A DNA stretch of 64,000 nt from Polytrichum commune (GCA_950295325.1 OX485809.1:4836001-4900000), one strand, 5' to 3'. Shown: positions 10,796 to 22,673, counted from the first letter of the stretch. Made by a program: numbers and translations. The notes: a model not told the origin generated them from the sequence alone.

Positions 10796-10810
10796 CAAGT
10801 CCAACCTCAA

Positions 10811-11199
10811 GGCCGGTTCACATGGAGTCCCAAGTCCCAAGGCTCACTCATGTTAGCAAGTCCCAACATGAAGGCAAAGTCCTGACTTTTGAACCTCACA
10901 AAACTAGTAAATATATGGTTAATTATCATTAAAGTTGGATCTTGATTATTTTATGCATAAATATTTGCGGGACTTGTGTTGAGAGTTGGGTCTAACTTTT
11001 TGCTCGACCCAACTTTCAACACAAGTCCTAAGCCTCACCTTCAAAAAGTGTTGCCATGTAGACAACCATATCATACATGGGACTTGGGGACCCATGTGAA
11101 GTGGTGAGTCCCGAATTCCATGCTCTCAACGGTTGAGATTGCATAGATTGACCTCAAGTGACTTGGGACTTAGGAATTGGGACATGTGTGAATTGGCCC
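10811..11199. mobile_element. MITE with terminal GGCC..TTCACA repeats and an internal hairpin
   Basis: The left end GGCCGGTTCACATGGAGTCC and the complement of the right end (GGCCAATTCACACATGTCCC) form terminal inverted repeats that continue into TAAGTCCCAAG. Inside, GGACTTGTGTTGAGAGTTGG and its inverted partner near 11010-11030 make a stem of about 22 bp. A second, end-truncated copy in the same orientation is at 17232-17503. Confidence 0.7.
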
Positions 11200-11202
11200 T
11201 AA

Positions 11203-11653
11203 GGGCCTCTTAACACTAGAGGTGAGAAGCTGTGAGGACATAAATGACCTAGAAACCGCGAAGACCAAAGAATATCACTTTACACCCAAAAATTACAGCC
11301 CAAGAGACAGGAGGAGAAAATGACATGGACAACACTTTTGTCCTTTATGGCAGGAAAAGTGCAAATTATTCAAGGCCCTTGGATTTTGCATCAGGCCCAC
11401 CTCAAGAGGTGGGCTTGACGCAAAATTTGGGTGGCTGTTTGGCCAAAATTCTCACAACCAATCATTTTTTGTTTTTTTTAAAGAATATTTCAAAATGGCC
11501 ACTTCAAAAAATCAACACTTTATTTTTGTGGTCCCTTCTCACTTCGCACTATATCTAAAGGGCCATCAAGTTCAAAGGTTGGCTTCTCAAGGATGAGCCA
11601 TAGCCCTTGGGAGGTTTTCTCCACGGCATCTAGCCTCTAGTGTAAAGAGGGCC
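11203..11653. mobile_element. Harbinger-like MITE with TAA target duplication
   Basis: The left terminus GGGCCTCTTAACACTAGAGG and the complement of the right end (GGCCCTCTTTACACTAGAGG) form terminal inverted repeats. TAA flanks both ends (11200-11202 and 11654-11656), as expected for PIF/Harbinger insertion. It directly abuts the element at 10811-11199 and sits about 280 bp before the MDH start codon, so it may affect the promoter. Confidence 0.7.
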
Positions 11654-11659
11654 TAAGTA

Positions 11660-11936
11660 TTCTCATGAACAAATGTGCCAAAACACATGCTCAATGGAGA
11701 GATTCCTCTTGATTGGATTGCATCACCGCAAACACCTGGTATGGGGAACACGTTCCCTATTGGTTCCCCATGTGGTTCCCACAGCGCAAGCCCCAAAGAT
11801 CGTCGCTCCTAACCCCCTTGGGCCTGCGTCTTCCCATTTTCTCTCGCCATTCTTCCCCCTTGTCCGCCATTGCTAGGGTTTCATCGCTGCCTTTTTGTGT
11901 TGCACCGAGGGATCGATCGATCGATCGACATTTGTA
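11660..11936 (+). promoter_or_regulatory. MDH promoter and 5' leader
   Basis: An inverted telo-box core (CTAGGGTTT, 11873-11881) lies about 60 bp before the ATG. A (GATC)n run, about 18 bp at 11910-11929, follows immediately before the start. No TATA box is obvious. The whole stretch has the decayed upstream copy at 9955-10235. Confidence 0.5.
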
Positions 11937-14900
11937 ATGGCAGCTCGATCATCCGCCGCGGCTCTGTTCAAGCGGGCGCTCGCCACTGGCGCCAGCCAGC
12001 AGCAGCAGGTGCGATGCATGTCCAGCGAAGGACCCCGTCGCAAGGTGGCCGTGCTTGGAGCGGCCGGCGGCATCGGTCAGCCGCTCGGGCTCCTCATGAA
12101 GCTCAACCCCTTGGTCACCGATCTCTCGTTGTATGATATTGCCGCCACTCCCGGCGTCGCTTGCGACATCAGCCACATCAACACCGGTGCCAATGTGAGA
12201 GCACCTGCCTCGGATTTGCCGATTGTATATACTTTTTTGTCTTCCCTTCCGATTTAGCTAAGGAATGGTATTGTAGTTCAGAATGTTACGTGCTGTATTT
12301 GTGCTGAATGGTTGTTGAGCTTGGTGTGTGTCTTTGAGTTCTTGATTTGTAGTGGTCGCTGAGAAAAATGCAACGTCGTGCACCTTAACACCGGTGCTAG
12401 TGTGAGTGCCACTTGTGATGGATCATTGCTCAGCTTGATGTGTTTATTTTAGTACTTGATTTTCCACATGAGCACTGGTGCCAACGCGAGTGGTTGCCTC
12501 GGATTCGCTGGTTCTATATTTATTCTTCCCTTTCGATTTAGCTGAGAAATCTCCATGTAGTTCAGGGTGTACTATGTTTTCCTTGTCCTGAATCATTGTT
12601 CAGCTTTATGTGTTGCATTTTGTGCTTGATTTCCTACATGAACACCGGTGCCAATATTAGTGCCTCGGATTTGCTAATTTCATATTTGTTTACCCCTCTC
12701 GATTTAGTCAGCTGAGGAATGTTGTAGTTCAGGATGTCCTTGTGCCGAATCATTGTTCCAGCTAGATGTGTTTCTTCGATTTTTGGAGGTGGTTGAGGGA
12801 AATGCGATCTCGTACACATCAACACCGGTGTTGGTGCGAGTGCTTCCATTTTGCTGTTGCTCCTGTTTTAGCTTGGAGACTTCGAAGTTCGAACTGGACT
12901 CTCATACATTGGCGCTTTTATTTTAGATGCGGATTCTCTGGTCCAATCGCTTTGTTGTTTTTAAAGTTTTTGTTTGTGATGGTAGCTGAGAAGAATGTGA
13001 TGTGCAGGTGGAAGGTTATGCTGGAGAGGCTGATTTGGGAAAGGCCTTGAAGGGATGTGACTTGGTTATCATCCCAGCCGGAGTACCACGCAAACCTGGA
13101 ATGACTCGTGATGATCTGTTCAACATCAATGCTGGTATTGTGAAGACCCTCTGCACGGCCATTTCTGAACACTGCCCAGGGGTAGGTTGATATATCTCTC
13201 ACCTGAGTATTTCAACCTCATTGTAGAAAATCCAGAGTTTAAAACTTTTTAATAAATGGGATCTGCTTACTTAAAAATCATAACACATGTATATGCGGTC
13301 TTTCACGAACATGAAAGGTTTCGCTCCATGAATAAATTGGAGCGTAATTGAGTGTGATGTTCTAGTTTAAGGCCGATCTGCACTTGTCAAGAACCTCACT
13401 CGAGATAATTGTTCTCTCCAAATATTTTATCAATGTGGAGACCACAAACTGCTGCACCTACCGTTTAGTTACTTGCCAAAAAAATCGTAGACTGGCTAAA
13501 TACTTCTCTACACCGCATTTATGAAGTTGCTGTAATTTATAATGGTAGATTTATTGGATGAAGGGTATGGGACGCTTGATTAATTGCCTCTCTGCAGATA
13601 TTTCACAGAAAATGTACAGTAGCTTAATACATATCTAATAAGCATGCCTATGAGAGTTCAGGACTTAAATAATGCCTGTCGTCATGAGGATTATGTATTC
13701 CTACAGCTTCCAGCTCTTTCGAAGTGCAGTCATGTAGACGATGGTGGTTATTTGAATGACTTGTGCACTTCTGTTTCAAGTACTGAATATGATTGTGTCT
13801 TCAGCAATAGTCTTGCACTTTGTAATACTAATATCAGACGTAAATACACAATTTCCATGATATACATATTGTTTTACACTGTTGCCTTGAGGTTAACTGA
13901 ATGTCGTCTTGTATCGAGGCTAATGAATATGATGTTGCAGGCGTTAGTGAACATGATCAGCAACCCAGTGAACTCAACTGTCCCAATCGCAGCTGAGGTA
14001 TTCAAGCAGTATGGTACTTATGATCCTAAGAAGCTATTTGGTGTGACCACTTTGGATGTGGTGCGAGCAAGGACATTCTATGCCTCCAAGAAGGGTCTAC
14101 GTGTATCAGGTGTGCTGTTATCTCGTTTCACTTGCTAGTTGGTACATGCTGCAGTGCTAACTAGATTCATGGATACACACTCTTTCCAGTCAATGCGAAA
14201 TGCATATTACAGAAGAGAATATCTTTGGAATTTTTTCTTCTTCTAAAGGGACAACATTAGTACTTGTTGTAGTATGCTCCAGGATAGTGATGATGGAACC
14301 ACCTTTGTAGAGATATTCTAGCAAGTTATTTGTGGTCAAAATATAGAGAACGCACATTGGAGGTTTTTGATCTTTTGTGTGGTTATACAGGTGTGGATGT
14401 CCCTGTCGTGGGAGGCCATGCAGGCGTCACCATTCTTCCACTTTTCTCACAGGTGATTGCTCATGTGCCAGCTCTGAAGTACATTGGTAAATAAATAAAA
14501 CTAATGAGATTAGCTTTGGAAACAATGGACATGGTTACTGCATTGTAGGGTGTGGGCAATTTACTGATGTGTTTTTAAAACGGAACCTGCTGGCAGGCCT
14601 CTCCATTGGAGAAGTTGACTGACGAAGAGATTGAGGCTCTTACCAAGCGCACACAAGATGGTGGCACTGAAGTTGTGCAAGCCAAGGCTGGGAAGGGATC
14701 TGCCACTTTGTCAATGGCGTAAGCACCATGCTAACTTCCTATATACTTAAATTGTAGAAATGTAACAGTGGCTGATGAAGTGGTTGCCACCATCTACAAC
14801 CATTCCTGAATTAATATGTACTTGCTATATTTTGAAGCAGTTCCTCTGGAAGGCAGTTTTGCTCCTGAATGGGGTACTCAATGTGGTTGTGGCGAGTTTT

Positions 14901-15364
14901 TGGCTGCTGAATGTCCTGTGGAGATGACAGTGTGGACTTTGATTCTGCAGGTATGCTGGAGCTCTTTTTGCCGAAGCTTGTTTGAAGGGCCTGAACGGAG
15001 TAAAGGATGTTGTGGAGTGCAGCTATGTCCAATCCACTATTATCCCTGACTTGCCTTTCTTCTCATCAAAGGTAATAGTTAGCATCTTATATGTGGATTG
15101 TGCCAGCTGAAGTTCCGTGGATGGTTTTGTTTCCTCAATTATGGCTTAATGCAGGTAGCCATTCTTTGTGACTGCCTGGAAGTTGCTTTCAGTAATGAAC
15201 AATGATTTGTTGTATGACAGGTGCGTCTGGGTCCTAACGGTGTTGAGGAGATTTTCGGTCTTGGTAACCTATCTGACTACGAGCAGAGGGGCTTGGAAGC
15301 GTTGAAGGAGGAATTGCACTCTTCCATTGAGAAGGGTGTCAATTTCGTGAAGACAAAGGCCTGA
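11937..15364 (+). CDS. mMDH: Mitochondrial malate dehydrogenase, seven exons, 349 aa
   Basis: This NAD-dependent enzyme of the citric acid cycle interconverts malate and oxaloacetate in the mitochondrial matrix. Exons read by eye: 11937-12194, 13008-13181, 13941-14109, 14391-14452, 14597-14718, 14951-15071 and 15221-15364. All introns are GT-AG and phases join without loss. Residues 1-28 ([18 protein letters not shown]...) form an Arg/Ser/Ala-rich mitochondrial presequence; no glyoxysomal PTS2 motif is seen. The NAD-binding GAAGGIG is at 41-47. The substrate loop [14 protein letters not shown] is at 109-122 (Arg114, Arg120), LDVVR at 182-186 (Asp183, Arg186), and GGHAG with catalytic His210 at 208-212. 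Length fits the family (about 340-350). An upstream in-frame ATG at 11895 is less likely because it would precede the presequence. Confidence 0.95.
12181..12990 (+). repeat. MDH intron 1 built from tandem copies of the exon 1 end
   Basis: The exon-1 end ACACCGGTGCCAAT (12181-12194) recurs inside intron 1 at 12388 (ACACCGGTGCTAGTGTGAG), 12472 (GCACTGGTGCCAACGCGAG), 12642 (ACACCGGTGCCAATATTAG) and 12822 (ACACCGGTGTTGGTGCGAG). The following CCTCGGATTTGC, TTCGATTTAGCTGAG and TTGTAGTTCAG blocks also recur. Spacings are 207, 84, 170 and 180 bp. Some copies keep a GT at the donor position, others have lost it. Confidence 0.85.
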
Positions 15365-16508
15365 TTTTGATAAGAACCTCACCCACTTTCTAGGCCTATC
15401 AAGTTTTGGAGTTGGGACTGACAGAGGTGTATCCTCCATCGTCCATTTACTTTTTTTGATCTTTGAAGCTAGTTTCTTTACGTTTCAATTATTGGTCTAG
15501 GGTAAGATAATAAGGCTCCTTTGAATGCTTGAGACAAAGGAAGCCAAGAGGCCAGGTTACCATTTTGGCAGCCTATAGGTAGTGTCTTGTTGCGAACATA
15601 ACTAAACAGAGTTGCAATGCAATTATGACGCAGTGAGAGTATCATTCCTGACCCTTCAGAATATGATGTTTGCTTCCACTACATCTTGCACTGGAGTTTG
15701 AAGTCATTGCATTTTTTCCTGGGAATGGTTCCCACTTATTTGGTGCTATGCTGTTGTGTAATTTGAATCAAGTGACATAATTGTTAATGTTGAGAAAGTC
15801 CTAATAGATTTTAGGGAGGGTTCTATAGGAAGAACTTAGCATCTGTACCAAAATTAATAAGCCTGTGTTTCCATATCGAGACAGGTTTTGGTGAGCATTC
15901 CCACATTGCTAATTAGGACAGTCTAGGCATGACTAATTTGGACTACCAAGCACAAAAAGGAACAGAATATATGATTGTATGCAACAGTAGTGGTCAAATA
16001 TACAACTGATAAGAGGTTGGTGTATGGTATAGTTTCTGAATCATCAGCTCATAGCAATAATGATCGACTCTGGAGGGCCACAGTAGGTCTCTCTGGAATC
16101 TTCAACCCTTGAAGCCTTCAGGCCATTTACCGAATAGCCCATTTCTTCTTAGATATGAAACATTCGATTAGAATAGACAAACATATTTCCGTTAACTGAA
16201 GCGATTTCGCAGAGGTGTGATATTAGGGCAATTTTTACAGGTCTGGAAATTGACATTAGTAAAAACAATCACAATTTAGTTTCAAGTCTTGAAATTACTG
16301 TAAATTTTCAAGACTAAGATTCTGCACCAAACCATGTTCACAGCAATAGTTCGACCTAAGTTTGATAACTTGGAGACGAAAATTTCAGTAAAATAGTGCT
16401 ATTTTCAAGGAACCCAAAGCTGTGCCCTTCTAAGTCTTTTTTTCCCATCACACTAAATGTGATGGCTACATGTGTGATTTCTCTTTATTGGCTCTGTCTG
16501 TCTGTAGG
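15365..16508. other. MDH 3' flank
   Basis: The 3' UTR presumably ends within the first few hundred bases; ATAATAAGG near 15510 is a possible poly(A) signal. No further gene is seen. Confidence 0.4.
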
Positions 16509-16650
16509 ACAGAGACTATGCATCAACTTCTTTGTTTCAAGAGAAAATTTCCTAACCACTTTGTGTACACACTTGGACGTTACTTGTTCTTGTTATTTTT
16601 GGTCCACTTTATGTAATGTGGATGTTAACTATAGTTTATATATATATACA
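16509..16650 (+). repeat. Dispersed 140-bp repeat, copy 1 (partner at 50173-50330)
   Basis: It matches the second site through AGAGACTATGCATCAA, TTTCCTAACCACTTTG, and AATGTGGATGTTAACT. The function and element type are unknown; the shared short ORFs are by-products of nucleotide identity. Confidence 0.7.
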
Positions 16651-17231
16651 AGTGCTCCCTAAAATGCATTGAAAGAAATCTAGTTAACTATAGTTATTTT
16701 GACAGTTCTTGATTATTTATTTTTAAAATTTTGGGCGATAAATGAGTAGATTCAATCCTTGACCCGTATTTGAGAAGAAGGTGCACAAAATCCAAGAAAG
16801 GTTTGGTATAGTGAATAGCCATGCATTGGCATGAGCAAAGTAATCAACTACAATTGTAGTCTTTCATAGCAAAGGATCGAGCCTCACGGTTCTACCGTTT
16901 TCTTGTTTTTCTATCACGTACAAAATGATGATTACGTGTGGTACTTGACAACTTTAGGGACTATGTATTAAGATTAGGGGTTATCAGAAATGGGTATGTC
17001 TGCCCTTGACCCCCTAAGTATATTGACTAATGAGCCTACAATAGTTAATATAATCTGAGCACGTAAGTTAGTACATTCTCTTTCAAATGTGTTTTTAATA
17101 TCCATTCTTGGAGCCACATGGGTACGTCTAAACACATGCCACTCATAGGTGTCCAAGTGTGATAAGTAACTGAAGTAGGCATGTCTACCTTATCTATACG
17201 GGATATGTGACAATTTGTATGAACCCATTAA

Positions 17232-17503
17232 GGGATGTTTCACATGGTGTCCTAAGTCCCAAGTACTAAATTAACTTACTTATGTTAGCAAGTCTCAACT
17301 TTTGACCCTCAAGTAAGTTGACCATTAAAATATGGTTAATTATCACTAAAGTTGGATCTTGATTATTTTATGACAAAAAATTGCAGGACTTGTGTTGAGA
17401 GTTGGGTCTGGCAAAAAGCTAGATCCAACTCTCGACACAAGTCCCAAGCCTCACCTTCAAAAAGTGTTGCCATGTAACTTAGGGACCATGTCATACTTGG
17501 CCA
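17232..17503. mobile_element. End-truncated copy of the 10811-11199 MITE
   Basis: It shares TTCACATGG, AAGTTGGATCTTGATTATTT, GGACTTGTGTTGAGAGTTGG with its inverted partner, and TCACCTTCAAAAAGTGTTGC with the first copy, in the same orientation. Its outermost GGCC terminus is not found. Confidence 0.65.
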
Positions 17504-18520
17504 TGCATAAGCTTATGAGTTCATAATTGTTTGCGATTCATTCCATGTATACATATGTTCTGAGTAGAATAATGTATATACTAAACTTCTTAATTTTTAG
17601 ATATGGTCACTTTTGACACTTTCAACTAAACTTATCAACACCTAATCCTAAGTGACCGTGGCATTCCGTATGATATCGTGAGGCCCAAAATGGGCCTCTC
17701 ATACCTCTAAGGGTTAAGGGTTAACTTACCACCTCTTGAAGTCAAGAAATTCAATTTTCTGCAGTCAATATCCAAGACTACGAAGAAAAAAGAAAAAAGA
17801 AAAAGAATTTTTTTTATTCACCGATTTTAAAGTGAACTTCCATTACATAAAGCCATAGCCATAGCGATAAGGTGATTCCATTACATTATTTGCAAGGCTG
17901 TCAAAGATGTGGCCAAGCATCAACGGTACAAAGACTCGGTGGTCTAGCCCCGACTCATCCTTACAATCCAAAGCTTCAAGGAACTTCCCCTCCATTCCAT
18001 GAAAGTCAAAAGGTGACATTATTGCATTGGAGAAACGAGTGGGTGCAATAGAGTTATTTGTGAAGTAAAGCATATGAAATCATGTGAGGTTAGCCCCAAA
18101 CCCTAAGTTTATGCAAATTAACACAAAATCACTCAGGTTTTATTGATGTTCAAATTATCATACATAAAGAGTGGTGTTCGGCTATTAAAAAAACTGGTCT
18201 TCAAGGTTGTCCTACTAGGATGAGTGGGTTAAGCTAGTCTTGTATAAGCCGATCCGGGATTCAGGATAGTGGGTCTCATGTGCATACCCTAGTTTAGATC
18301 CTAAAATTACTTCAAAGTTTGAGTGGTGGAAAGAGGAGGTCTCAAAATTTTTACCCCATTTTTAAAATAGACTTCGAAACACGACGAGGTATCGAGTTCT
18401 TAATAGGAAGTCACCTCAAAAAAGGATCAAACCCACAATTTTGTCCCTCTTTGAGAGACTTTACGGATAAGTCTAATGTACCCCATGGGCAAGAGGGAAT
18501 GGCTAGAGCTTTGTGGAGAA
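17504..18520. other. Unassigned region with an anonymous 76-codon minus-strand ORF
   Basis: The minus-strand ORF 17843-18073 has a non-repetitive composition (for example FDFHGMEGKFLEALDCKDES) and could be a fragment of an exon or transposon protein. I do not recognise it and see no flanking exons, so no gene is called. Confidence 0.25.
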
Positions 18521-18734
18521 AGAGAATTGTTGTGTACAAGTGTACCTCTCATCCATCCAACGTTAAAAACTTGACCCCCCCCCCCCCAAATGACCTCAAG
18601 CAAACCAATTATGATGTCAAATTTTGACTAAAAACATAATCGTTGGGTTGCATATTATTTCATGATTTTTATGTTGGATGAATGAGAGGTACGCTCATAT
18701 CCAATAATTCTCTCTCTCTCTCTCTCTCTCTCTC
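18521..18734. mobile_element. TIR element with (TC)n end, copy 1
   Basis: The left end GAGAATTGTTGTGTACAAG then GTACCTCTCATCCATCCAAC is inverted at the right end (GGATGAATGAGAGGTACGC, then AATAATTCTCTCTC). A C13 tract is at 18575-18587. The right terminus runs into a (TC)n microsatellite. Related copies are at 48841-49123 and 50943-51162. Confidence 0.7.
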
Positions 18735-18744
18735 CGAGCTTTGT

Positions 18745-19370
18745 TGTGCCTAATGTAAACTCATCCATTGTGGACGAAGGGGCTCTAAGTAAAAATATGA
18801 TCTCTTATAGGTTGACGTTTGATTCATTTGCAACATAGGAAATCAAGTATGTGATATTATTTTCTAAGTTAATTTGTATAACAATATGAAAAATTGGTAG
18901 TAAATTAGTGCATTGTGTTTTCATCTTCCCTTATATGAGTTTATGTAGACACCACAAAACTATAATCATCATGAATTGTTGCATACTTCCCATCTATCTA
19001 TGTTTAAAATTTGTTTTCTTACAAATCGTTGTTAGATACTCAACACACATTCTCAATTGATGTAAGCTTGGAAAGAAGCGAGTGTTGGTCTCAATGCGTT
19101 TGTTTTTCAAATCCCTCCATCCATTTATTGAAATAAGCAGTAAGTCACTTCTTGTGCACCCCATGGAGGTGAACAAACGTTGCACGTTAATGCACTACAT
19201 TGGCATTCTTATTTTTTTTCCTTCTTCTTTAAAAAAATGTTCCCTTATAGGCTTGTAGTCGACTCATTTGAAATGTAGAATTCATCAAGTTTAATTCGAG
19301 GTATTTGAAGGTGATTTTATTGTGAAATTATCTAAAACAAGCAACCTATGACCTACTTATTACTCCAAGG
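18745..19370. repeat. Dispersed repeat (AACTCATCCATTGTGGA family), two degenerate units
   Basis: It shares CTCATCCATTGTGGA, a TATAGG.TT...GATTCATTTG block, TTTAATTCGAGGTATTTGA and GTGCATTGTGTTTTCA with 39375-39590 and 39738-39965. The element type is unknown. Confidence 0.5.
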
Positions 19371-19530
19371 CCTTTTTGTTAGATGAACGAGAGGTATAGT
19401 TGTTCACAATAATTCCTCCAAGTTGTCTCCATGCACTTGCAACAAAAAATTTGTGAGTATGGACACATTGCTCATAAATTGTTAGGCTTATGTGGCTTCT
19501 ACCTACTTGAAGAGTGTTATGTAAACTTGA

Positions 19531-19750
19531 AGGTTTTAAGCCTTCAATGTCCCAAGGGGTGTATCCCAATTCAATGATATAGAAGAAAATATGACACACA
19601 ACTTCAAAAAAGTCATGGAGACTGAAATGTGTACTACTAAAGGTTTAAAGCATTCAATGTCCCAAGGGGTGTATTCCAAGTCAATGATATAGAAGAAAAT
19701 ATGACACAAAACTTCAAAAAAGTAGTGGAGGGTGAAAAGTGGACTACATC
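19531..19750 (+). repeat. Two tandem units of 110 bp
   Basis: TTCAATGTCCCAAGGGGTGT starts at 19543 and again at 19653. Each is followed by CAATGATATAGAAGAAAATA and ACTTCAAAAAAGT. The units are nearly identical, so the duplication is fairly recent. Confidence 0.9.
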
Positions 19751-19763
19751 CATATATTAGTAC

Positions 19764-20111
19764 TACACTAAATAGTCCTATTATTGTGGGTCATAATAAT
19801 TTTGCAGAGTCCATGCTAATTCTCATGATGAGAATTAATGTGGACCACATTAATTTCCAACCTATGCTAAATTTCCAGTAGTAAAGTAGCATGGGCCACA
19901 ATATATGTTTTCCTAGAAAAGTAATGTGGGTGATTATTTTATTTTTGTGCTACTTTATTCTACAAGTAATATCCAATGTGTTGGTCAAAAGTATTTATGA
20001 AGGCTTAGGGGAAGACCCAAGGTCTTGGACCCACGATAATCCCACCTTGACTAGAAAATTAGTGTAGCCCACGCTAATATTCCACCCACACCCATAGGAC
20101 TATTTAGCGTA
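19764..20111. mobile_element. 348-bp TIR element (CACTAAATAGTCCTAT termini), copy 1
   Basis: The left end TACACTAAATAGTCCTAT and the complement of the right end (TACGCTAAATAGTCCTAT) are inverted repeats. A second copy in the opposite orientation is at 37791-38147, sharing the internal AATGTGG.CCACATTAAT and AGTAGCA blocks. No convincing target duplication was seen; the terminal CACTA may be coincidental. Confidence 0.7.
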
Positions 20112-20384
20112 GCAACACTGTCATGTATATGAATCTTAAGAGTAAAACCATCGTGTTAAAAAAACCAAAGTCTTTAGAATAAAAAAAAAGTTCTCCTTTT
20201 CATTGGTTGCTTTGCATTGAGAACTATGACTTTATGAGTGTTCGATCTTCTCAAATCTTGTTGAAATAGATAGATTCTCCTCTTCTCAACTTTGTCATAG
20301 AATTGGCTGCCACATACAACTACCCAACTTAAAAGATGATGGTATTAAGGTAGATGGGGTCTGAAGTGGCTCATTTAACCCCGA

Positions 20385-20720
20385 TATTTGATTGATACGC
20401 GGTTCGTTAAAGATCAAAGAGCAAACATCGTAAAGACACATGTTTAAAAGAGATTGGGTTACGTCTTCAAATATCAATAACTATTGTACACTCAATAGAG
20501 AATGCAATTGGAAGGACCTATGTATCCAATTTAAAAATCAACAAACATGCACTTCTGATAACCATAACTAAATAAGGGGAGGTCTGAATTTCAATCCAAC
20601 TTTTGCAGATGTTTCATGAGAGGCTTGCTAATGCAACACGAGTTTTGTTGGTAGAAGTTGGAGAACATGAAAAAGGAACCAAAATAACACCCACATACAT
20701 TAGTGGATTCAAACGCCCTC
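20385..20720 (+). repeat. Dispersed degenerate repeat (family of 10430-10795)
   Basis: It contains GCACTTCTGATAACCATAAC, then AATTTCAATCC, then GTTGGAGAACATG and ACACCCACATAC, in the same order as 22040-22370, 40180-40520 and, inverted, 41800-42475. Confidence 0.65.
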
Positions 20721-22039
20721 GGCATCAAAGGTAGGCAATGTGAGATTTCCAAGGTCCTAAATGCAGTGAAAACGCCGTTTTAGGATCCAAAGTCCGATGG
20801 CCATAATCCCTTAACCTTATTAATTAAGCCATCAAACTCCGTTTCCAAGACAATGTTCTCAAACGCACATTTCACGCGAAATGACAAGTTACTTAGCAAG
20901 TTACTTTCTTTATTAGAGTAAAGGTATTCCTAGATGCTAGGGTTGGTCAACACCATCAATGCTCACCAACATGTGCCCTTGTTGCCTACTTGCCACTTGT
21001 AACCCCTTCCACCAATTCAAATGACCCAATCGATTAACGACAGCTGGCCACCATACGTGTCATTTTAATGGACACCATAACGTCACCTCTTTACATTCAT
21101 TTCTCTTTGAAGGATTTGGGCGAGCCAACCCATACACTCGTTCCTTGTTGGATGCCTAAACCCTTGCCTCCAAGGAACTAGGGTACGGGTTGGTTCGCCC
21201 TAGCCCTCTTTGAAGCTTAGCATGTAAGAGTCGAGTTGCACCACTTAGCGAGGAGAATTAGTTAATGATATGAGGTAGTGAAAAATCAACTGACCCATAT
21301 GTCAGCTAATTGATCGCATGGCTGCACATCCCAATGTTCAACTGACCAAATGTTGACCGATTGAAGAGAGAAGTTAAGGTTGACCATCTGATGGTTTGTT
21401 CAATTCATCCAAGTTTTGAACATGACACTGATTATGATACATTATGATTTTGTGGCCTACATCATTGTGTATCATTATGATTAAGTTGAAAACATATTAT
21501 TTGTAATTATATCTAAATAGTGTCATTTTGCAAATTTGGACATTGAAAATGATGGTTTAATCATATTAAATATTATTCATAAAATCAATGTATGTGCTAA
21601 TTTAGGACAATGTAAGTAATATTGTGGCCCACCTCCTAGTGGAACGGAGAAGAGATGGAGAAAATGACAGGTGGGCATTCAAGAAAAAAACTTGGGCTAA
21701 TCATTTGAGAAGGTTACTTAGCATTAGGGGTGTGGATGAGTTAAGATTTCTCCACCAAAACATGGTCCCAAAAGTTAGCTAACTTCTAGTTTGAAAGCTT
21801 ATATTTAAACCTTAATTTTAACTTGGTGGTGCAGTCGTGAGATAGATTAGCTCTCGTATAGGTTAGCTACCTCATATGTCAGTTGACTCTCTTAACCACA
21901 CAACGTGGGCACAATATAGCTCATTTGAGTGGTTACACAATCTAACTAGAGCCTTAACTGGGACATGTTGTTGGACCCAAAGTTAGGCACTAAGTTATGA
22001 GTCAATGGGTCCAGCCAATAAGGTATGCATGTGGTTTTT
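20721..22039. other. Intergenic DNA, nothing assigned
   Basis: AT-rich sequence with no supported gene or delimited element. Confidence 0.4.
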
Positions 22040-22370
22040 GGCTACTTTTTGTTGACCGGAACCCTATATTTGAGTGATGTGTGGATAGGGGAGGATCTAA
22101 GAATAATCACCACAACGTACACATGTCTGAAAGACATACGTTTCCAATTGGGAGGACTTAGATACTCAATCGAGGAATCAACAAATCTGCATTTCCAATA
22201 ACCATAACTAAATAAGTGGAGATTTGTTTTTGATTGTTGTTGTTGTTGTTGTTGTTGTTTCATCGTATCTTTGCTAATGCACCACAATTTTACAAATGTA
22301 AATTTGATCAACTAAAGATGGAGAACAACAAAAACAAACTGAATAACACTCACATACCTTAGATCTTGCA
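22040..22370 (+). repeat. Dispersed degenerate repeat with internal (TTG)n
   Basis: This copy of the 20385-20720 family carries a (TTG)n run of about 24 bp at 22235-22258. A short inverted copy (22500-22620) follows. Confidence 0.6.
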
Positions 22371-22673
22371 CTTTGTCATGGCATTTGCCACACGAGATCA
22401 AGTGAATGAGAAAACTTTCACTTCATACACCACATAGGGTTGCACACGGTTGGTGCAATGGGAGGCCACATATGTTGCTTGTGGCGTGGTTGTGGATGTA
22501 ATTACTCCTCAAATGGAGAACATGTAAGGTATGTGGGTGTTATTTGGTTTATATTTCGTGTTCTCCAACTTCTACCCATTATATTTACATGATGAAAACT
22601 TGTGGTGTATTGATAACTATGCGTTGAAGCACCATCATAACATTAAGTAACAAGCCCATAATGACCTTCTCAA

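Noticed and set aside
11895-11936. Upstream in-frame ATG for MDH
   Set aside because: It would place a Cys/Asp-containing extension before a typical mitochondrial presequence, and it lies in the leader shared with the decayed copy.
13644-14138. 164-codon ORF
   Set aside because: It is MDH intron 2 read through into exon 3; only 13941-14109 is coding.
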